Made by a program: the position numbers and the translations under genes
Source of the DNA: Neobacillus cucumis
GTDB lineage: Bacteria; Bacillota; Bacilli; Bacillales; Cytobacillaceae
Direction of reading: 5' to 3'
DNA: 64,000 bases
Assembly: GCF_002860255.1 (NCBI RefSeq)
Contig: NZ_PGVE01000037.1
Coordinates: 62,001-126,000, forward strand
Part shown: positions 54,155-63,126 of the stretch, in pieces
How positions within the stretch are numbered: position 1 is the first letter of the stretch
How the letters are laid out: the number at the start of each line of letters is the position of its first letter
The notes under the pieces: model-generated
Databases searched by the model: none
What the model was told of the DNA's origin: nothing
Seen by the model: only the letters and a program-made list of their open reading frames with translations

Positions 54155-55366
54155 ATGACTAAGGAAAAGATTGTATTAGCATACTCAGGCGGTTTAGATA
54201 CATCGGTATCAGTGAAATGGATCCAAGAAAAGTACGGTTATGATGTTATTGCGTTAGGTTTAGATGTTGGTGAAGGAAAAGACTTAGAAGCTATTAAAAA
54301 TAAAGCATTAAAAGTTGGCGCTTCGAAAGCGTATATGATAGATGCAAAAGAATTGCTAGCAAAAGAATATATTTTACCAGCTTTAAAGGCTAATTGTTTA
54401 TATGAAGGTAAGTACCCGTTATCTTCAGCCCTATCAAGACCTCTTATTTCTAAATTATTAGTAGAAGTTGCGGAAAAAGAAGGAGCAACGGCTGTTGCCC
54501 ACGGCTGTACAGGTAAAGGAAATGACCAGGTTCGCTTTGAGGTTTCCATTCAAGCATTAAATCCTAGTTTAAAAGTGGTTGCACCTGTTCGTGAGTGGGG
54601 AATGACCCGTGACGAGGAAATTAAATACGCAGAAGAAAATGGGATTCCTATTCCAGTAAATTTAGACAATCCATTCTCTATTGATGCAAATATCTGGGGA
54701 CGTGCTTGTGAGGCCGGTGTTCTTGAAGACCCATGGGCAGAAGCACCAGAAGCTGCATTTGACTGGACGAATCCAATTGAATTAACACCAGATGTACCTG
54801 AATATATTGAAATCGAATTTGAACAAGGTGTTCCAGTTGCTCTGAACGGAGAAAAGCTTCCACTTGTTCAGCTTATTGAAACACTTAATACACTTGGCGG
54901 TAAGCATGGAGTTGGCCGTATCGACCATATTGAAAATAGATTAGTAGGAATTAAATCTAGAGAAGTATATGAAAACCCTGCAGCGTTAATTTTAATTAAT
55001 GCTCATAAGGAATTAGAGTTTTTAACTCTAACCCGTGAAGTTACTCAATTCAAGACACAGGTTGAACAGCAAATGGCGAAGATTATTTATGAAGGTCTTT
55101 GGTACTCACCGATTAAACCAGCACTTGATGCTTTTATCGATGAGACACAAAAGGTAGTTTCTGGTACAATCCGTGTTAAGTTGTTTAAAGGAACTCATAC
55201 AGTGGTTGGAAGAAAATCACCACACAGCCTTTACAATGAAGAATTAGCTACCTATGCAAAAGGTGATGCTTTTGATCATAATGCCGCTGTTGGCTTTATT
55301 AAGCTATGGGGGCTGCCAACCAAAGTTTATTCTGAAGTGAATAACAAAGAAACGATTTTAAAATAA
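54155..55366 (+). CDS. argG: Argininosuccinate synthase
   Basis: A 403-residue ATP-pyrophosphatase-type ligase joining citrulline and aspartate. [11 protein letters not shown] is the ATP motif, [26 protein letters not shown] and [18 protein letters not shown] (core) are conserved. ATG 54155 with AGGAGAG about 11 nt upstream is the start; the frame from 54110 runs through the ARG box. It has its own ARG box and continues to argH across a weak hairpin and a repeat. Confidence 0.95.
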   Translation: MTKEKIVLAYSGGLDTSVSVKWIQEKYGYDVIALGLDVGEGKDLEAIKNKALKVGASKAYMIDAKELLAKEYILPALKANCLYEGKYPLSSALSRPLISKLLVEVAEKEGATAVAHGCTGKGNDQVRFEVSIQALNPSLKVVAPVREWGMTRDEEIKYAEENGIPIPVNLDNPFSIDANIWGRACEAGVLEDPWAEAPEAAFDWTNPIELTPDVPEYIEIEFEQGVPVALNGEKLPLVQLIETLNTLGGKHGVGRIDHIENRLVGIKSREVYENPAALILINAHKELEFLTLTREVTQFKTQVEQQMAKIIYEGLWYSPIKPALDAFIDETQKVVSGTIRVKLFKGTHTVVGRKSPHSLYNEELATYAKGDAFDHNAAVGFIKLWGLPTKVYSEVNNKETILK

Positions 55367-55375
55367 ATCCGGATT

Positions 55376-55410
55376 GCCCTCGAATCCAATTTTCGGGGGC
55401 TGTCTTCTTT
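55376..55410 (+). terminator. Weak terminator-like hairpin after argG
   Basis: GCCCTCGAA pairs with TTCGGGGGC (one wobble) around a 7-nt loop, followed by TGTCTTCTTT, a poor T run. Read-through into argH is likely. Confidence 0.5.
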
Positions 55411-55440
55411 ATTGTAGATAAGAAAGTATAGAAATTGACT

Positions 55441-55574
55441 TTGAGAATTGTCTAGCTCCAGCGCCTAGCCCCTCGAGGTCACAAGACAATCCGTCCAAAA
55501 GGTTAAAAGGCAACCTTTCGGCCGGCTTGTCTTGTGCTTGTCGGGGCTGACCAAGGCGCTTGCGCTTTTCTTAT
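55441..55574 (+). repeat. Full-length dispersed Bacillus palindromic repeat before argH
   Basis: An imperfect palindrome: AGCGCCTAGCCCCTCGAGG, CACAAGACAA and CCG on the left pair with CGG, TTGTCTTGTG, TCGGGGCT and AAGGCGCT on the right, with AAAGGTT/AACCTTT in the centre. I recognise this as a repeat common in Bacillus intergenic regions. The right end is about 5 nt from the argH Shine-Dalgarno, and a frame runs open from the repeat into argH. Confidence 0.85.
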
Positions 55575-55591
55575 TTAGGAGGAACAGAGTA

Positions 55592-56968
55592 ATGTCAAAG
55601 TTATGGGGCGGTCGTTTTACGAAAGAAACCAATAAACTCGTGGAGGAATTTACAGCATCGATCTCCTTTGATCAAAAGTTAGCGAAAGAAGATATTGCCG
55701 GCAGTCTGGCACATGTTCAAATGCTGGGAGAATGCGGAATTATTCCGACGGAGGATGCCGATAAAATAAAGGATGGCCTTTTAGCTATTAAAAAAATGGT
55801 GGATGCTAACGAGGTTGAGTTTTTAGTTGAAGATGAAGATATTCATATGAATATTGAAAAGCTTTTAATTGAAAAAATTGGTCCTGTCGGAGGAAAACTT
55901 CATACAGGAAGAAGCCGTAATGACCAAGTGGCAACTGATATGCATCTTTACTTAAGAACCAAAACAACTGAACTGATTAAATTAATTGAGGATGTCCAGC
56001 AGGCATTAATTGGGCAGGCAAAAGAGCACATTCATACCTTAATTCCTGGTTACACCCATTTGCAGCGAGCTCAGCCAGTATCCTTTGCCCATCACCTAAT
56101 GGCCTACTTTTGGATGTTTGAACGTGATAAAGAAAGACTCATCGATTCACTAAAAAGGGTTAATTGGCTGCCGCTTGGCTCTGGTGCACTGGCAGGAACA
56201 ACTTTTCCAATCAACCGTGAGCGAGTAGCTGAAATTTTAGGTTTTGAAACAATTTATCCGAATAGTATGGATGCGGTGAGTGACCGCGACTTTATAATGG
56301 AATTTTTATCGATCGGGTCTATTATTATGACACATATTTCTAGATTTTCTGAGGAATTGGTCATTTGGTCAAGTCAGGAGTTCCAGTTTGTTGAACTTGA
56401 TGATTCTTTCTGTACAGGTTCCAGTATTATGCCACAAAAGAAAAACCCAGATGTACCAGAATTACTGCGTGGTAAAACAGGAAGGACCTATGGGAACCTG
56501 ATTGGATTATTAACGGTTCTTAAAGGCTTGCCACTAGCTTATAATAAAGACCTGCAAGAAGATAAAGAAGGTATGTTTGATACGGTTGAGACACTCGAGG
56601 GTTCTTTGAAGCTTTTAGCCCCAATGATCGAAACGATGACAGTGAATAAAGATGTGATGCGAAAAGCTATCAATAATGATTTTTCTAACGCAACGGATAT
56701 TGCTGACTATCTAGTTAGAAAGGGTTTGCCATTCCGTGATGCTCATGAAGTCATTGGGAAAATAGTTTTATATGCCATTCAATCAAATAAGTTTTTACTT
56801 GATTTAAGTTTCGAAGAATATCAGGGTTTCAGTCCTTTGTTTGAAGATGATATTTATGAGGTATTGGCTCCAGAGCATGTTGTTGCAGTTAGAAACAGTT
56901 TCGGCGGCACTGCTCCAGAACAGGTAGAGTACCAAATAAAACTTGCAGAAGGTAAACTTCAAAGATAA
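55592..56968 (+). CDS. argH: Argininosuccinate lyase
   Basis: A 458-residue fumarase-superfamily enzyme releasing arginine and fumarate. [36 protein letters not shown] and the signature [12 protein letters not shown] are present. ATG 55592 has TAGGAGGAAC upstream; the frame is open for 20 codons more, entirely repeat-derived. argG and argH usually form one transcript, and here they are separated by 225 nt containing the repeat. Confidence 0.95.
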   Translation: MSKLWGGRFTKETNKLVEEFTASISFDQKLAKEDIAGSLAHVQMLGECGIIPTEDADKIKDGLLAIKKMVDANEVEFLVEDEDIHMNIEKLLIEKIGPVGGKLHTGRSRNDQVATDMHLYLRTKTTELIKLIEDVQQALIGQAKEHIHTLIPGYTHLQRAQPVSFAHHLMAYFWMFERDKERLIDSLKRVNWLPLGSGALAGTTFPINRERVAEILGFETIYPNSMDAVSDRDFIMEFLSIGSIIMTHISRFSEELVIWSSQEFQFVELDDSFCTGSSIMPQKKNPDVPELLRGKTGRTYGNLIGLLTVLKGLPLAYNKDLQEDKEGMFDTVETLEGSLKLLAPMIETMTVNKDVMRKAINNDFSNATDIADYLVRKGLPFRDAHEVIGKIVLYAIQSNKFLLDLSFEEYQGFSPLFEDDIYEVLAPEHVVAVRNSFGGTAPEQVEYQIKLAEGKLQR

Positions 56969-56978
56969 GACAATTTCA

Positions 56979-57003
56979 GGCTCGCCAAGTGGCGGGCTTT
57001 TGT
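56979..57003 (+). terminator. Terminator after argH
   Basis: GCTCGCCA and TGGCGGGC pair around a 2-3 nt loop, followed by TTTTGTTT. Confidence 0.8.
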
Positions 57004-57085
57004 TTATTCATAAGACTTTAAATTAGATTGAATATTAATAAAGTAGAAAACATCTCATCTATCGTTTTATCTTATTAAGAATATA

Positions 57086-57114
57086 TTGACATTTACAAAT
57101 AATTAAATTACAAT
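57086..57114 (+). promoter_or_regulatory. Sigma-A promoter of the S-box leader
   Basis: TTGACA (57086-57091), 17-bp spacer, TACAAT (57109-57114), about 40 bp before the riboswitch aptamer. Confidence 0.85.
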
Positions 57115-57158
57115 ACTTTTTATACTTAACTTGGAATTATATGAAAAATAAAATATAA

Positions 57159-57307
57159 CTCTTATCCAGAGAGGCGGAGGGACTAGGCCCGATGAAGCCC
57201 GGCAACCTTCAAGGTGATCCTTGAAAAGGTGCTAATTCCTGCAGGTTATTTTACCTGAAAGATAAGAGGAGGAATCCGCCCTCTTCTTATGAAGAGGGCT
57301 TTTCTTA
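57159..57307 (+). ncRNA. SAM-I (S-box) riboswitch with intrinsic terminator
   Basis: The aptamer starts CTCTTATC and closes with GATAAGAG (57261-57268). Between them are the conserved AGAGAGGCGGAGGGACT, GGCCCGATGAAGCCCGGCAA and AAGGTGCTAATTCCTGCA blocks. The terminator GCCCTCTTC-TTAT-GAAGAGGGC with T run follows at 57278-57305. Binding of S-adenosylmethionine favours the terminator, turning off hom when methionine/SAM is plentiful. Confidence 0.96.
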
Positions 57308-57332
57308 TTTTTGGACTGTGATTTAGGAACTA

Positions 57333-57434
57333 TGTTGATTGGAGCGGAAGGTGCGAGACTCCTGCGGGAGTACGGGGCCGAGGAGGCTCCCCGGCACGCC
57401 CGCGGAAAGCGAGCGCCTGGAGAGGAAATCAACA
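57333..57434. repeat. 102-bp dispersed Bacillus palindromic repeat between S-box and hom
   Basis: Ends are TGTTGATT and AATCAACA (perfect 8-bp inverted terminal repeats). Inside are GGAGCGGAAGGTGCGAGACT, CCTGCGGG, CCGAGGAGGCTCC and CCCGCGGAAAGCGAGCGCCT, a GC-rich sequence I recognise as a widespread Bacillus intergenic repeat. It is transcribed in the hom leader after the riboswitch. Confidence 0.85.
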
Positions 57435-57501
57435 TACAAGTTTAACACAGCATATTTTTTAGAAAAATTATGAAGAAATAAACTTAGAAGGGTGGATCAA
57501 C

Positions 57502-58734
57502 ATGTCTGTAATTAAAGTGGCAATTCTCGGTTTTGGGACTGTGGGTGAGGGATTTTATCGGACCATTCAATCTCATGAAGAAGAATTGAAAGCTGTTTTA
57601 GGCAGAAAGGTAGAGGTGGCTGCCGTTCTAATCAGAAATAAGCAGAAGGAAAGAGATATTAATAAAGAAGTTATTGTTACGACAGACTTTACAGATATTC
57701 TAAATCTCCCACAGCTTGATGTAGTTGTTGAAGCCATAGTTGATAAGGATCCAACCTACTCTTTTTTAAAGAAAGCCATTCAGCGAGGCTGTCATATCAT
57801 TACAGCAAACAAGGAAATGTTTGCCCACCATGGACAGGAGCTTCTTGAACTTGCTAAAAAGCATAATGTCTCGGTTGGATATGAAGCAACAGTAGCTGGT
57901 GGGATACCAGTAATTCAAACATTGAGACAATTATTAAATGTAAATCGAGTTCAGCAGGTTCAAGGAATTTTAAATGGAACATCTAACTTTATTTTAACTG
58001 AAATGCGGGAGAAGAAGCTTTCATTTGCAGAGGCTTTACGAGCAGCACAAGAAAACGGCTTTGCGGAGGCAGACCCAACTAATGACGTGGAAGGTTTCGA
58101 TGCATTCTATAAAGCAATGATTCTTAGCAGACTTGCCTTTGGGGAGGAACCCAATTGGCATGATGTGGAACGGGCGGGAATAACTTCGATAACAAGTAAA
58201 CTAATCGACACAGCTGAAAGACTTGGACTAAGATTTAAACATATTGCTATTATAAGAAAATCAGGCAATCAACTGACTGCATCTGTTAAACCAGTTCTTG
58301 TTGGAAAGGAGCACCCTTTATATCATGTAGAAGGGGTTCAGAATGCAGTAAATATTTATTCGGATATCGTTGGACAAATCACACTTCAAGGGCCAGGCGC
58401 AGGGATGTTTCCAACAGCAAGTGCAGTTATTGAAGACCTAGTCTACGTATGTCAAAACCGTCCTGTAACCCAAGGTTTAACACCAACTAAAGAAATAAAT
58501 GCTGGTTCGCAGGAACTGATTCAGCAGGAAGAAACCTGGCTAATTAGCAGCCTTTTGAAAAATGTAAATAATTACTCAATTAATATAATAGAACATGTTG
58601 AAGAAGGAATGTTCATTGTCAAGGCGGTTAAGGATGAGATTGAAAACCTTTTTCATCAAAATGGAGAACTGTTATATTATCCAATATTAGGGGATTATGA
58701 CAGTGAATCTAAATTGGCAAAATTAGCTTTATAA
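57502..58734 (+). CDS. hom: Homoserine dehydrogenase
   Basis: A 410-residue NAD(P)-dependent enzyme converting aspartate semialdehyde to homoserine, the branch point to methionine and threonine. LGFGTVGEGFYRTI is the Rossmann motif, ITANKEMFAHHG and EATVAGGIPVIQTLR, GILNGTSNFILTEM, and EADPTNDVEGFDA are conserved catalytic and substrate regions. The part after about residue 335 is shorter and less like the ACT domain of B. subtilis Hom, so threonine feedback may differ. S-box control shows that this copy serves methionine/SAM synthesis. thrC and thrB are not adjacent, unlike in B. subtilis. Confidence 0.93.
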   Translation: MSVIKVAILGFGTVGEGFYRTIQSHEEELKAVLGRKVEVAAVLIRNKQKERDINKEVIVTTDFTDILNLPQLDVVVEAIVDKDPTYSFLKKAIQRGCHIITANKEMFAHHGQELLELAKKHNVSVGYEATVAGGIPVIQTLRQLLNVNRVQQVQGILNGTSNFILTEMREKKLSFAEALRAAQENGFAEADPTNDVEGFDAFYKAMILSRLAFGEEPNWHDVERAGITSITSKLIDTAERLGLRFKHIAIIRKSGNQLTASVKPVLVGKEHPLYHVEGVQNAVNIYSDIVGQITLQGPGAGMFPTASAVIEDLVYVCQNRPVTQGLTPTKEINAGSQELIQQEETWLISSLLKNVNNYSINIIEHVEEGMFIVKAVKDEIENLFHQNGELLYYPILGDYDSESKLAKLAL

Positions 58735-58753
58735 AAACAATATGATCATAAAC

Positions 58754-58780
58754 AAAAAGAGCCTCCAAGCTCTTTTTTTG
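58754..58780 (+). terminator. Terminator after hom
   Basis: AAAAAGAGC and GCTCTTTTT pair around a 6-nt loop, with a further T run. Confidence 0.88.
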
Positions 58781-58922
58781 TGTCTTATATTCTCTCACCC
58801 TTTTATAAAAAGTAAATCGAATCCATTAAAATAGGTAATAGTTTAGTCAGATACAAATGGCATTCATATTCTATAAAGATCAAATGGACAAGTTTGACAA
58901 AAAGGAAGTGAAGAAATGTACT

Positions 58923-60128
58923 ATGTCAGCCAATACGAATCATGAGATTGAAGTCAGTATTATTATTCCATCGCAAAATAAGTATCCATTAAACTTATAT
59001 TCCCTCTACTCACTCGAGTATCAATCCTTTAACCCAAAGAAAATGGAAGTAATCTTTATAAATGATGCCTCAACAGATCAAACTGACGAACGACTGAAAA
59101 ATTACCATCCCCCCTATCATTTTCAATACATTCACAGTACCCAAAAACTAGGGAGAGCAAGGGTCAGAAATTTAGGTGTCCAATCGGCAAGGGGGAACAT
59201 TATTATTTTCCTTGATGCGGAAATGATTACGGAGCCTGATTTTGTTGAAAATCACTATAATTATCACCTAGATTCTAAAAATGTTATTGTGTCAGGTGCT
59301 ATGTATTCCAAAGCATTATACTCCTGCATTTTCTCCTCCTTCTCTCAGGAGCAAATAAACAAGCTCGGTAAACTAGCCAAAAATAATCAACAGTTTTATC
59401 AGAGATTGAATAAATGTCAATTCCCGCTTAATAAACCATTCCCCTTGCTTGATAAAAAGGACATTGAAACTGGTACATTTAAAGTATTATCGTTTAATGC
59501 CTATCCATGGTTCGAGCAGATTACTACTAATTTTAATGAACTAATGGAAGGATTCTCGTTCCCATGGATGGCTTTTCTAACTGGGAATCTTTCTATGCGT
59601 AAAGAGTTTATTATGGAAGCTGGATTGTTTGATGATGAGTTTTTCCATTATGGCTATGAGGATTGGGAATTAGGCTACCGATTATATAAAATGGGTGCAA
59701 AGTATTTAATCAGCAATAAGATGGTCACTTACCATCAGGAGCATCCTGTTGAGGAAAGAAAATGGAAAGAAGCTGTTGGGAACTTCGGTCTTTTTGCTTT
59801 AAAGCACCGTGATATTGATGTGCTGATTTTATGTATAGAGCTGGCTAGAATGGCAGACCTAGTCACGATGAACAATATTTTAAAAGAGTATAAATCGCTT
59901 CTTACATCCAATCCAGACAAATATGAAAGTTTTTCAGACAAATTTATTTATATACTAGAAACCATATTTCTTATGTTAGAAGTGGATATTCGTCATTTTA
60001 ACCTCTTAGGTGCGGCAGGATTTAGCACACAAGAAAGAAAAGAGTTTCAAAAAGATATTAAACAAATAAAAAAATTAAAAAAATATCCGAATTTAACAGA
60101 ATTTCTAAAAAAGGTTTATAAATCATAA
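58923..60128 (+). CDS. Family 2 glycosyltransferase
   Basis: A GT-A fold enzyme of about 401 residues. VSIIIPSQNKYPLNLYSLYSL is the usual N-terminal strand (core SIIIPSQNK), FINDASTDQTDE and IIFLDAEM provide nucleotide-sugar and metal contacts, and FDDEFFHYGYEDWELGYRL is the catalytic GYEDWE region. No transmembrane helix follows. ATG 58923 is in frame with GGAAGTGA about 12 nt upstream; starts at 58884 and 58857 lack ribosome sites, so the start is uncertain. It precedes another glycosyltransferase by 16 nt; they likely modify the same polymer or surface structure, unidentified. Confidence 0.82.
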   Translation: MSANTNHEIEVSIIIPSQNKYPLNLYSLYSLEYQSFNPKKMEVIFINDASTDQTDERLKNYHPPYHFQYIHSTQKLGRARVRNLGVQSARGNIIIFLDAEMITEPDFVENHYNYHLDSKNVIVSGAMYSKALYSCIFSSFSQEQINKLGKLAKNNQQFYQRLNKCQFPLNKPFPLLDKKDIETGTFKVLSFNAYPWFEQITTNFNELMEGFSFPWMAFLTGNLSMRKEFIMEAGLFDDEFFHYGYEDWELGYRLYKMGAKYLISNKMVTYHQEHPVEERKWKEAVGNFGLFALKHRDIDVLILCIELARMADLVTMNNILKEYKSLLTSNPDKYESFSDKFIYILETIFLMLEVDIRHFNLLGAAGFSTQERKEFQKDIKQIKKLKKYPNLTEFLKKVYKS

Positions 60129-60144
60129 GAGAGGAGTGAAATGA

Positions 60145-60825
60145 GTGGTCTCTATTATTACTTGTACAATAAGAGAGGATTGCATGGATAATGTTTTTAA
60201 GAATTACCAGCAGCAAACCTGGAAGGAAAAAGAATTAATTGTTATTTTGAATAAAGATTCTATGGATATTGATCGTTGGATTAATAAGGCAAAAGGATAC
60301 CCAAATGTTCGAGTTTATCAATTGCATGAAAAGGCAGCTTTAGGAGATTGTTTGAATTTTGGAGTTTTGAAATCTAACTATGATATTATAGCTAAATTTG
60401 ACGATGATGATTATTATGGACCTAATTACATTACAAATGCAATGTCTATTTTTGAAGACAAAAATATATCGATAATCGGTAAAAGCTCTATTTTTATTTA
60501 CTTTAAGAATAAAAATGCATTGATTCATGTCCAGGGAACTGAAAATGGTATATCTGATACGGTAGCCGGTGCAACCTTGATATTTAGAAAAAATGTGTTT
60601 TATTTTGTGCGATTTGAAAAAGTAAATCGTGCTGAGGATTACTTTTTTATTGATTATTGCAAAAAAGAAGGATTTAATGTTTATTCAAGTGATCGCTATG
60701 ATTTTACTGTTATACGGCAAAACTCCGAAAATCATACATGGAAGATATCAGATGAGGATTTGATGGGATGGGGAGACCTGGTTGGTTATACGGAAGATTT
60801 TCAATCCATAGTATCAAAAAAATGA
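60145..60825 (+). CDS. Small family 2-like glycosyltransferase
   Basis: A 226-residue protein with a GT-A-like core: VSIITCTIREDCMDNVFKNY (core SIITCTIR), YDIIAKFDDDDYYGPNYI with the DDD metal site, and AGATLIFRKNVF. The C-terminal region includes RAEDYFFIDYCKKEG in place of the ED catalytic helix. GTG 60145 is preferred because GAGGAGTGA is 6-8 nt upstream; ATG 60141 in another frame encodes only 16 residues. Co-transcribed with the preceding transferase. Confidence 0.8.
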   Translation: MVSIITCTIREDCMDNVFKNYQQQTWKEKELIVILNKDSMDIDRWINKAKGYPNVRVYQLHEKAALGDCLNFGVLKSNYDIIAKFDDDDYYGPNYITNAMSIFEDKNISIIGKSSIFIYFKNKNALIHVQGTENGISDTVAGATLIFRKNVFYFVRFEKVNRAEDYFFIDYCKKEGFNVYSSDRYDFTVIRQNSENHTWKISDEDLMGWGDLVGYTEDFQSIVSKK

Positions 60826-60831
60826 TTTAAT

Positions 60832-60861
60832 ATAAGAAGCAGGGTACCCCCTGCTTCTTAT
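60832..60861. terminator. Bidirectional terminator between glycosyltransferase and yfhD
   Basis: ATAAGAAGCAGGG and CCCTGCTTCTTAT form a perfect 13-bp stem with a 4-nt loop. Confidence 0.9.
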
Positions 60862-60875
60862 TATTTAAATCAAAA

Positions 60876-61058
60876 TTATTTTCTATTTCGATTTTTTACA
60901 CGCTGGTTTGCAGCATTGGCACGTGCTTGAGCCTCAAGGTCTGCCTGATCAGCTAGTTCAGCTGAATACTCAACATCTTGCCCATCTGTTTTTAAATTTT
61001 TAGGAACTTGTGGAAGTGACGCTTTATTATTGCTCTTTTGTCCGTGTGTTCGGCCCAT
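60876..61058 (-). CDS. yfhD: YfhD family small protein
   Basis: A 60-residue, strongly charged, probably disordered protein: MGRTHGQKSNN, LPQVPKNLKTDGQDVEYSAEL, shortened to its LPQVP and EYSAELAD motifs, are typical of YfhD. Its function is unknown. AAAGGGGTTT lies upstream of the ATG on the minus strand. Position next to yfhE and recX repeats the B. subtilis order. Confidence 0.85.
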   Translation of the reverse strand: MGRTHGQKSNNKASLPQVPKNLKTDGQDVEYSAELADQADLEAQARANAANQRVKNRNRK

Positions 61059-61175
61059 GAAAAAAAACCCCTTTCAAATTTAACTTATAAGAGCTGTAAT
61101 TGCTCTCAATGTTAGTTTTTACAGTCTGAAAGGAGTCCATTAATGGAAAATTTTAAAACAAAGCACTGTATGTTT

Positions 61176-61313
61176 TTAAATACGAGTCTTTTTGTCTGTA
61201 AAACCAGCCGCACGGTCAGCCATCTTAAAATCACGCTGATAGCGAACCTCTTGCATGCTTGTTAAAGAGTATTTTCCTCCGCCTCTGCTGTCCTTCTTCT
61301 TCTTTTCACCCAT
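61176..61313 (-). CDS. yfhE: YfhE family small protein
   Basis: A 45-residue ORF, MGEKKKKDSRGG at the N-terminus, LTSMQEVRYQRDFKMADRAA (the QEVRYQRDFK and ADRAAG core is diagnostic), ending DKKTRI. AAAGGGATGAGC precedes the ATG. Short basic protein of unknown function, next to yfhD as in B. subtilis. Confidence 0.85.
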   Translation of the reverse strand: MGEKKKKDSRGGGKYSLTSMQEVRYQRDFKMADRAAGFTDKKTRI

Positions 61314-61482
61314 TTAGCTCATCCCTTTCAACATTTTTTTAGTTAAAACTTATAAACCATTGTGGTAAACAAATATGTACTTATTTCCATTTTTACCTTT
61401 TCCAAAAAAATGATACGGTTTTTTGCAATATATTTTAAAAAAAGATTCATCCGTATGGTAAAGTAATTTTGAGGTGAAGGAT

Positions 61483-62301
61483 ATGGCCATTATTACAAAA
61501 ATCACCACGCAGCAGAAGAACCAAGACCGTTTTAATATTTTTATGGATTATGGCAAGGGTAAAGGTGAGGAATTTGCATTTAGTGTCGATAGTGATGTTT
61601 TAATCAAATTTCAATTGAAAAAGGGAATGGTGCTTGATGACTTTTCCTTCTTAGAAATTCAATACCAAGATGACATCCGCAAGGCTTACAATTTGGCTGT
61701 GAATTATCTTTCTAGAAGAATGAGGTCAGAAAAAGAGATTGAAGATTACCTTGCCCAAAAAGAAGTGGACGAGCCTATTATTAAAGAGGTTATTTATAAA
61801 TTAACGGAGCAGAGATATATCAATAATCAGGAATATGCCTTAGCTTTTGTAAGGACCCAGGCAAATACGACAGATAAGGGACCAAATGTTATAAAAATGG
61901 AATTAAAAGAAAAAGGAATTCCAGATGGGATTTTGCTTGAGGCCATGGATGAATTTATGTTAGAGCAGCAAATTGAAAAGGCAGAGAAAATAGCGGAAAA
62001 ATTTTATCAGAAAAATTCGAAGGAATCTTCAAAGATCAAAAAACAAAAGCTTGAGCAATTACTCCAAAGAAAAGGATACACCTATGAAGTCATTAACATT
62101 GCGGTGAATGAATCAGATGTACCAAAACAAGATGATAAAGAAATGGAAGCTGTTAGATTTCAAGGCGAGAAAGCCCATAGAAAGTTCGCACAGCTCGAAG
62201 GATATGAGTATCAGCAAAAGATGAAGCAGGCGTTGTACCGTAAAGGTTTTAGTATGGATTTAATTGAGCGCTATTTGGCGGAGAAAGAGGAGAATACGTG
62301 A
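61483..62301 (+). CDS. recX: Recombination regulator RecX
   Basis: A 272-residue, all-helical protein with three-helix repeats that binds and modulates RecA filaments. RKAYNLAVNYLSRRMRSEKEIEDYL (core LSRRMRSEKEI), YINNQEYALAFVR, and GFSMDLIERYL are conserved. It has the longer form usual in Bacillus (YfhG). ATG 61483 follows GAGGTGA by 6-7 nt; the GTG at 61474 overlaps that site. yfhH follows after about 100 nt. Confidence 0.92.
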   Translation: MAIITKITTQQKNQDRFNIFMDYGKGKGEEFAFSVDSDVLIKFQLKKGMVLDDFSFLEIQYQDDIRKAYNLAVNYLSRRMRSEKEIEDYLAQKEVDEPIIKEVIYKLTEQRYINNQEYALAFVRTQANTTDKGPNVIKMELKEKGIPDGILLEAMDEFMLEQQIEKAEKIAEKFYQKNSKESSKIKKQKLEQLLQRKGYTYEVINIAVNESDVPKQDDKEMEAVRFQGEKAHRKFAQLEGYEYQQKMKQALYRKGFSMDLIERYLAEKEENT

Positions 62302-62402
62302 CAGCGTGCTTGTGGAAGTTTATAGATTGGTAAGATAAACCTATAATGTCACTTTCAACTGATATAAGCTTTTTAAAAATCATAATAGGAGAGTGAAGGG
62401 AA

Positions 62403-62729
62403 ATGTATCAACAAGAGAGACGTTACAGTGAGATGACTGAACATGAATTAAGACAGGAAATCGCGGATCTTAAAGAAAAAGCGAGGAAAGCGGAACAAAT
62501 GGGAATGGTGAACGAATTCGCTGTCCTGGAAAGAAAAGTGCAAATGGCCAGAGCCTATTTACTTAATCCTGATTCGTTTAAGCCTGGTGATATTTATCAA
62601 ATTGAAGGGGACCCTGGCCAATATTTTAAAATTGACTATATGAACGGTGTTTTTGCCTGGGGCTACCGTTTAAAAGGTGATGGGAAAGAGGAAGCACTGC
62701 CTATCTCAGTATTAACGCCTTTAAAGTAA
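62403..62729 (+). CDS. yfhH: YfhH family protein (DUF1811)
   Basis: A 108-residue protein: N-terminal helices (RYSEMTEHELRQEIADLKEKA, core MTEHELRQEI) followed by a small beta domain (FKPGDIYQIEGDPGQYFKIDY, core PGDIYQIEG, then GVFAWGYRL). I recognise YfhH/DUF1811, whose structure has been solved but whose role is unknown. GAGAGTGAAGGG precedes the ATG. Conserved neighbour of recX. Confidence 0.9.
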   Translation: MYQQERRYSEMTEHELRQEIADLKEKARKAEQMGMVNEFAVLERKVQMARAYLLNPDSFKPGDIYQIEGDPGQYFKIDYMNGVFAWGYRLKGDGKEEALPISVLTPLK

Positions 62730-62818
62730 TGGATAAGCGAAAGCTAAAAGACAAACCAGAGGAAACCTCTGGCTTGTCAGGTAAACTTTAAGCATTGTCA
62801 AGGGCTAAAGCTGCGATA

Positions 62819-62998
62819 CTATTTCCAAACAGCTTGTGGGGATTCGTCATCACGTTCTCCTGAAGCCCGCATACGTTCTTGTGGGTGAGTATTGATGCTG
62901 CCATCCGCTCTTGTGGAAGCAAATTCTGCTTTTGCCCGCGGTTCACCCTCAAGTTTGTTATTATTTTGGTTTGGAAAATTCGTCGCTTTATTTCTCAT
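62819..62998 (-). CDS. sspK: Small acid-soluble spore protein K
   Basis: A 59-residue protein: [20 protein letters not shown], then [28 protein letters not shown], which matches SspK closely. It is a minor SASP made in the forespore. The frame is open to 63043, but ATG 62998 has GGAGG 7 nt upstream. A sigma-G-like promoter is visible. It is divergent from yfhJ, as in B. subtilis. Confidence 0.93.
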   Translation of the reverse strand: MRNKATNFPNQNNNKLEGEPRAKAEFASTRADGSINTHPQERMRASGERDDESPQAVWK

Positions 62999-63068
62999 GC
63001 TGTACCTCCATATAGGGAATGAGAAAAACGTGAAAAGCACCATTTACTACGTGCCAACCACGTACTAT

Positions 63069-63098
63069 TAGTATGGCTAATTGATTGAAGGTTATGTT
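63069..63098 (-). promoter_or_regulatory. Candidate sigma-G promoter of sspK
   Basis: On the minus strand AACATA (63098-63093), 17-bp spacer, CATACTA (63075-63069). CATACTA fits the sigma-F/sigma-G -10 consensus CATNNTA. A palindrome TACGTG-CCAAC-CACGTA (63048-63064) overlaps the expected start point. Confidence 0.55.
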
Positions 63099-63126
63099 AT
63101 AAGAAAATGGTTTTGGGGGGTTGTTT

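Noticed and set aside
60141..60191. ATG-initiated 16-codon ORF overlapping the small glycosyltransferase start
   Set aside because: The GTG at 60145 uses the same ribosome site and encodes a conserved protein; the short frame stops at once.
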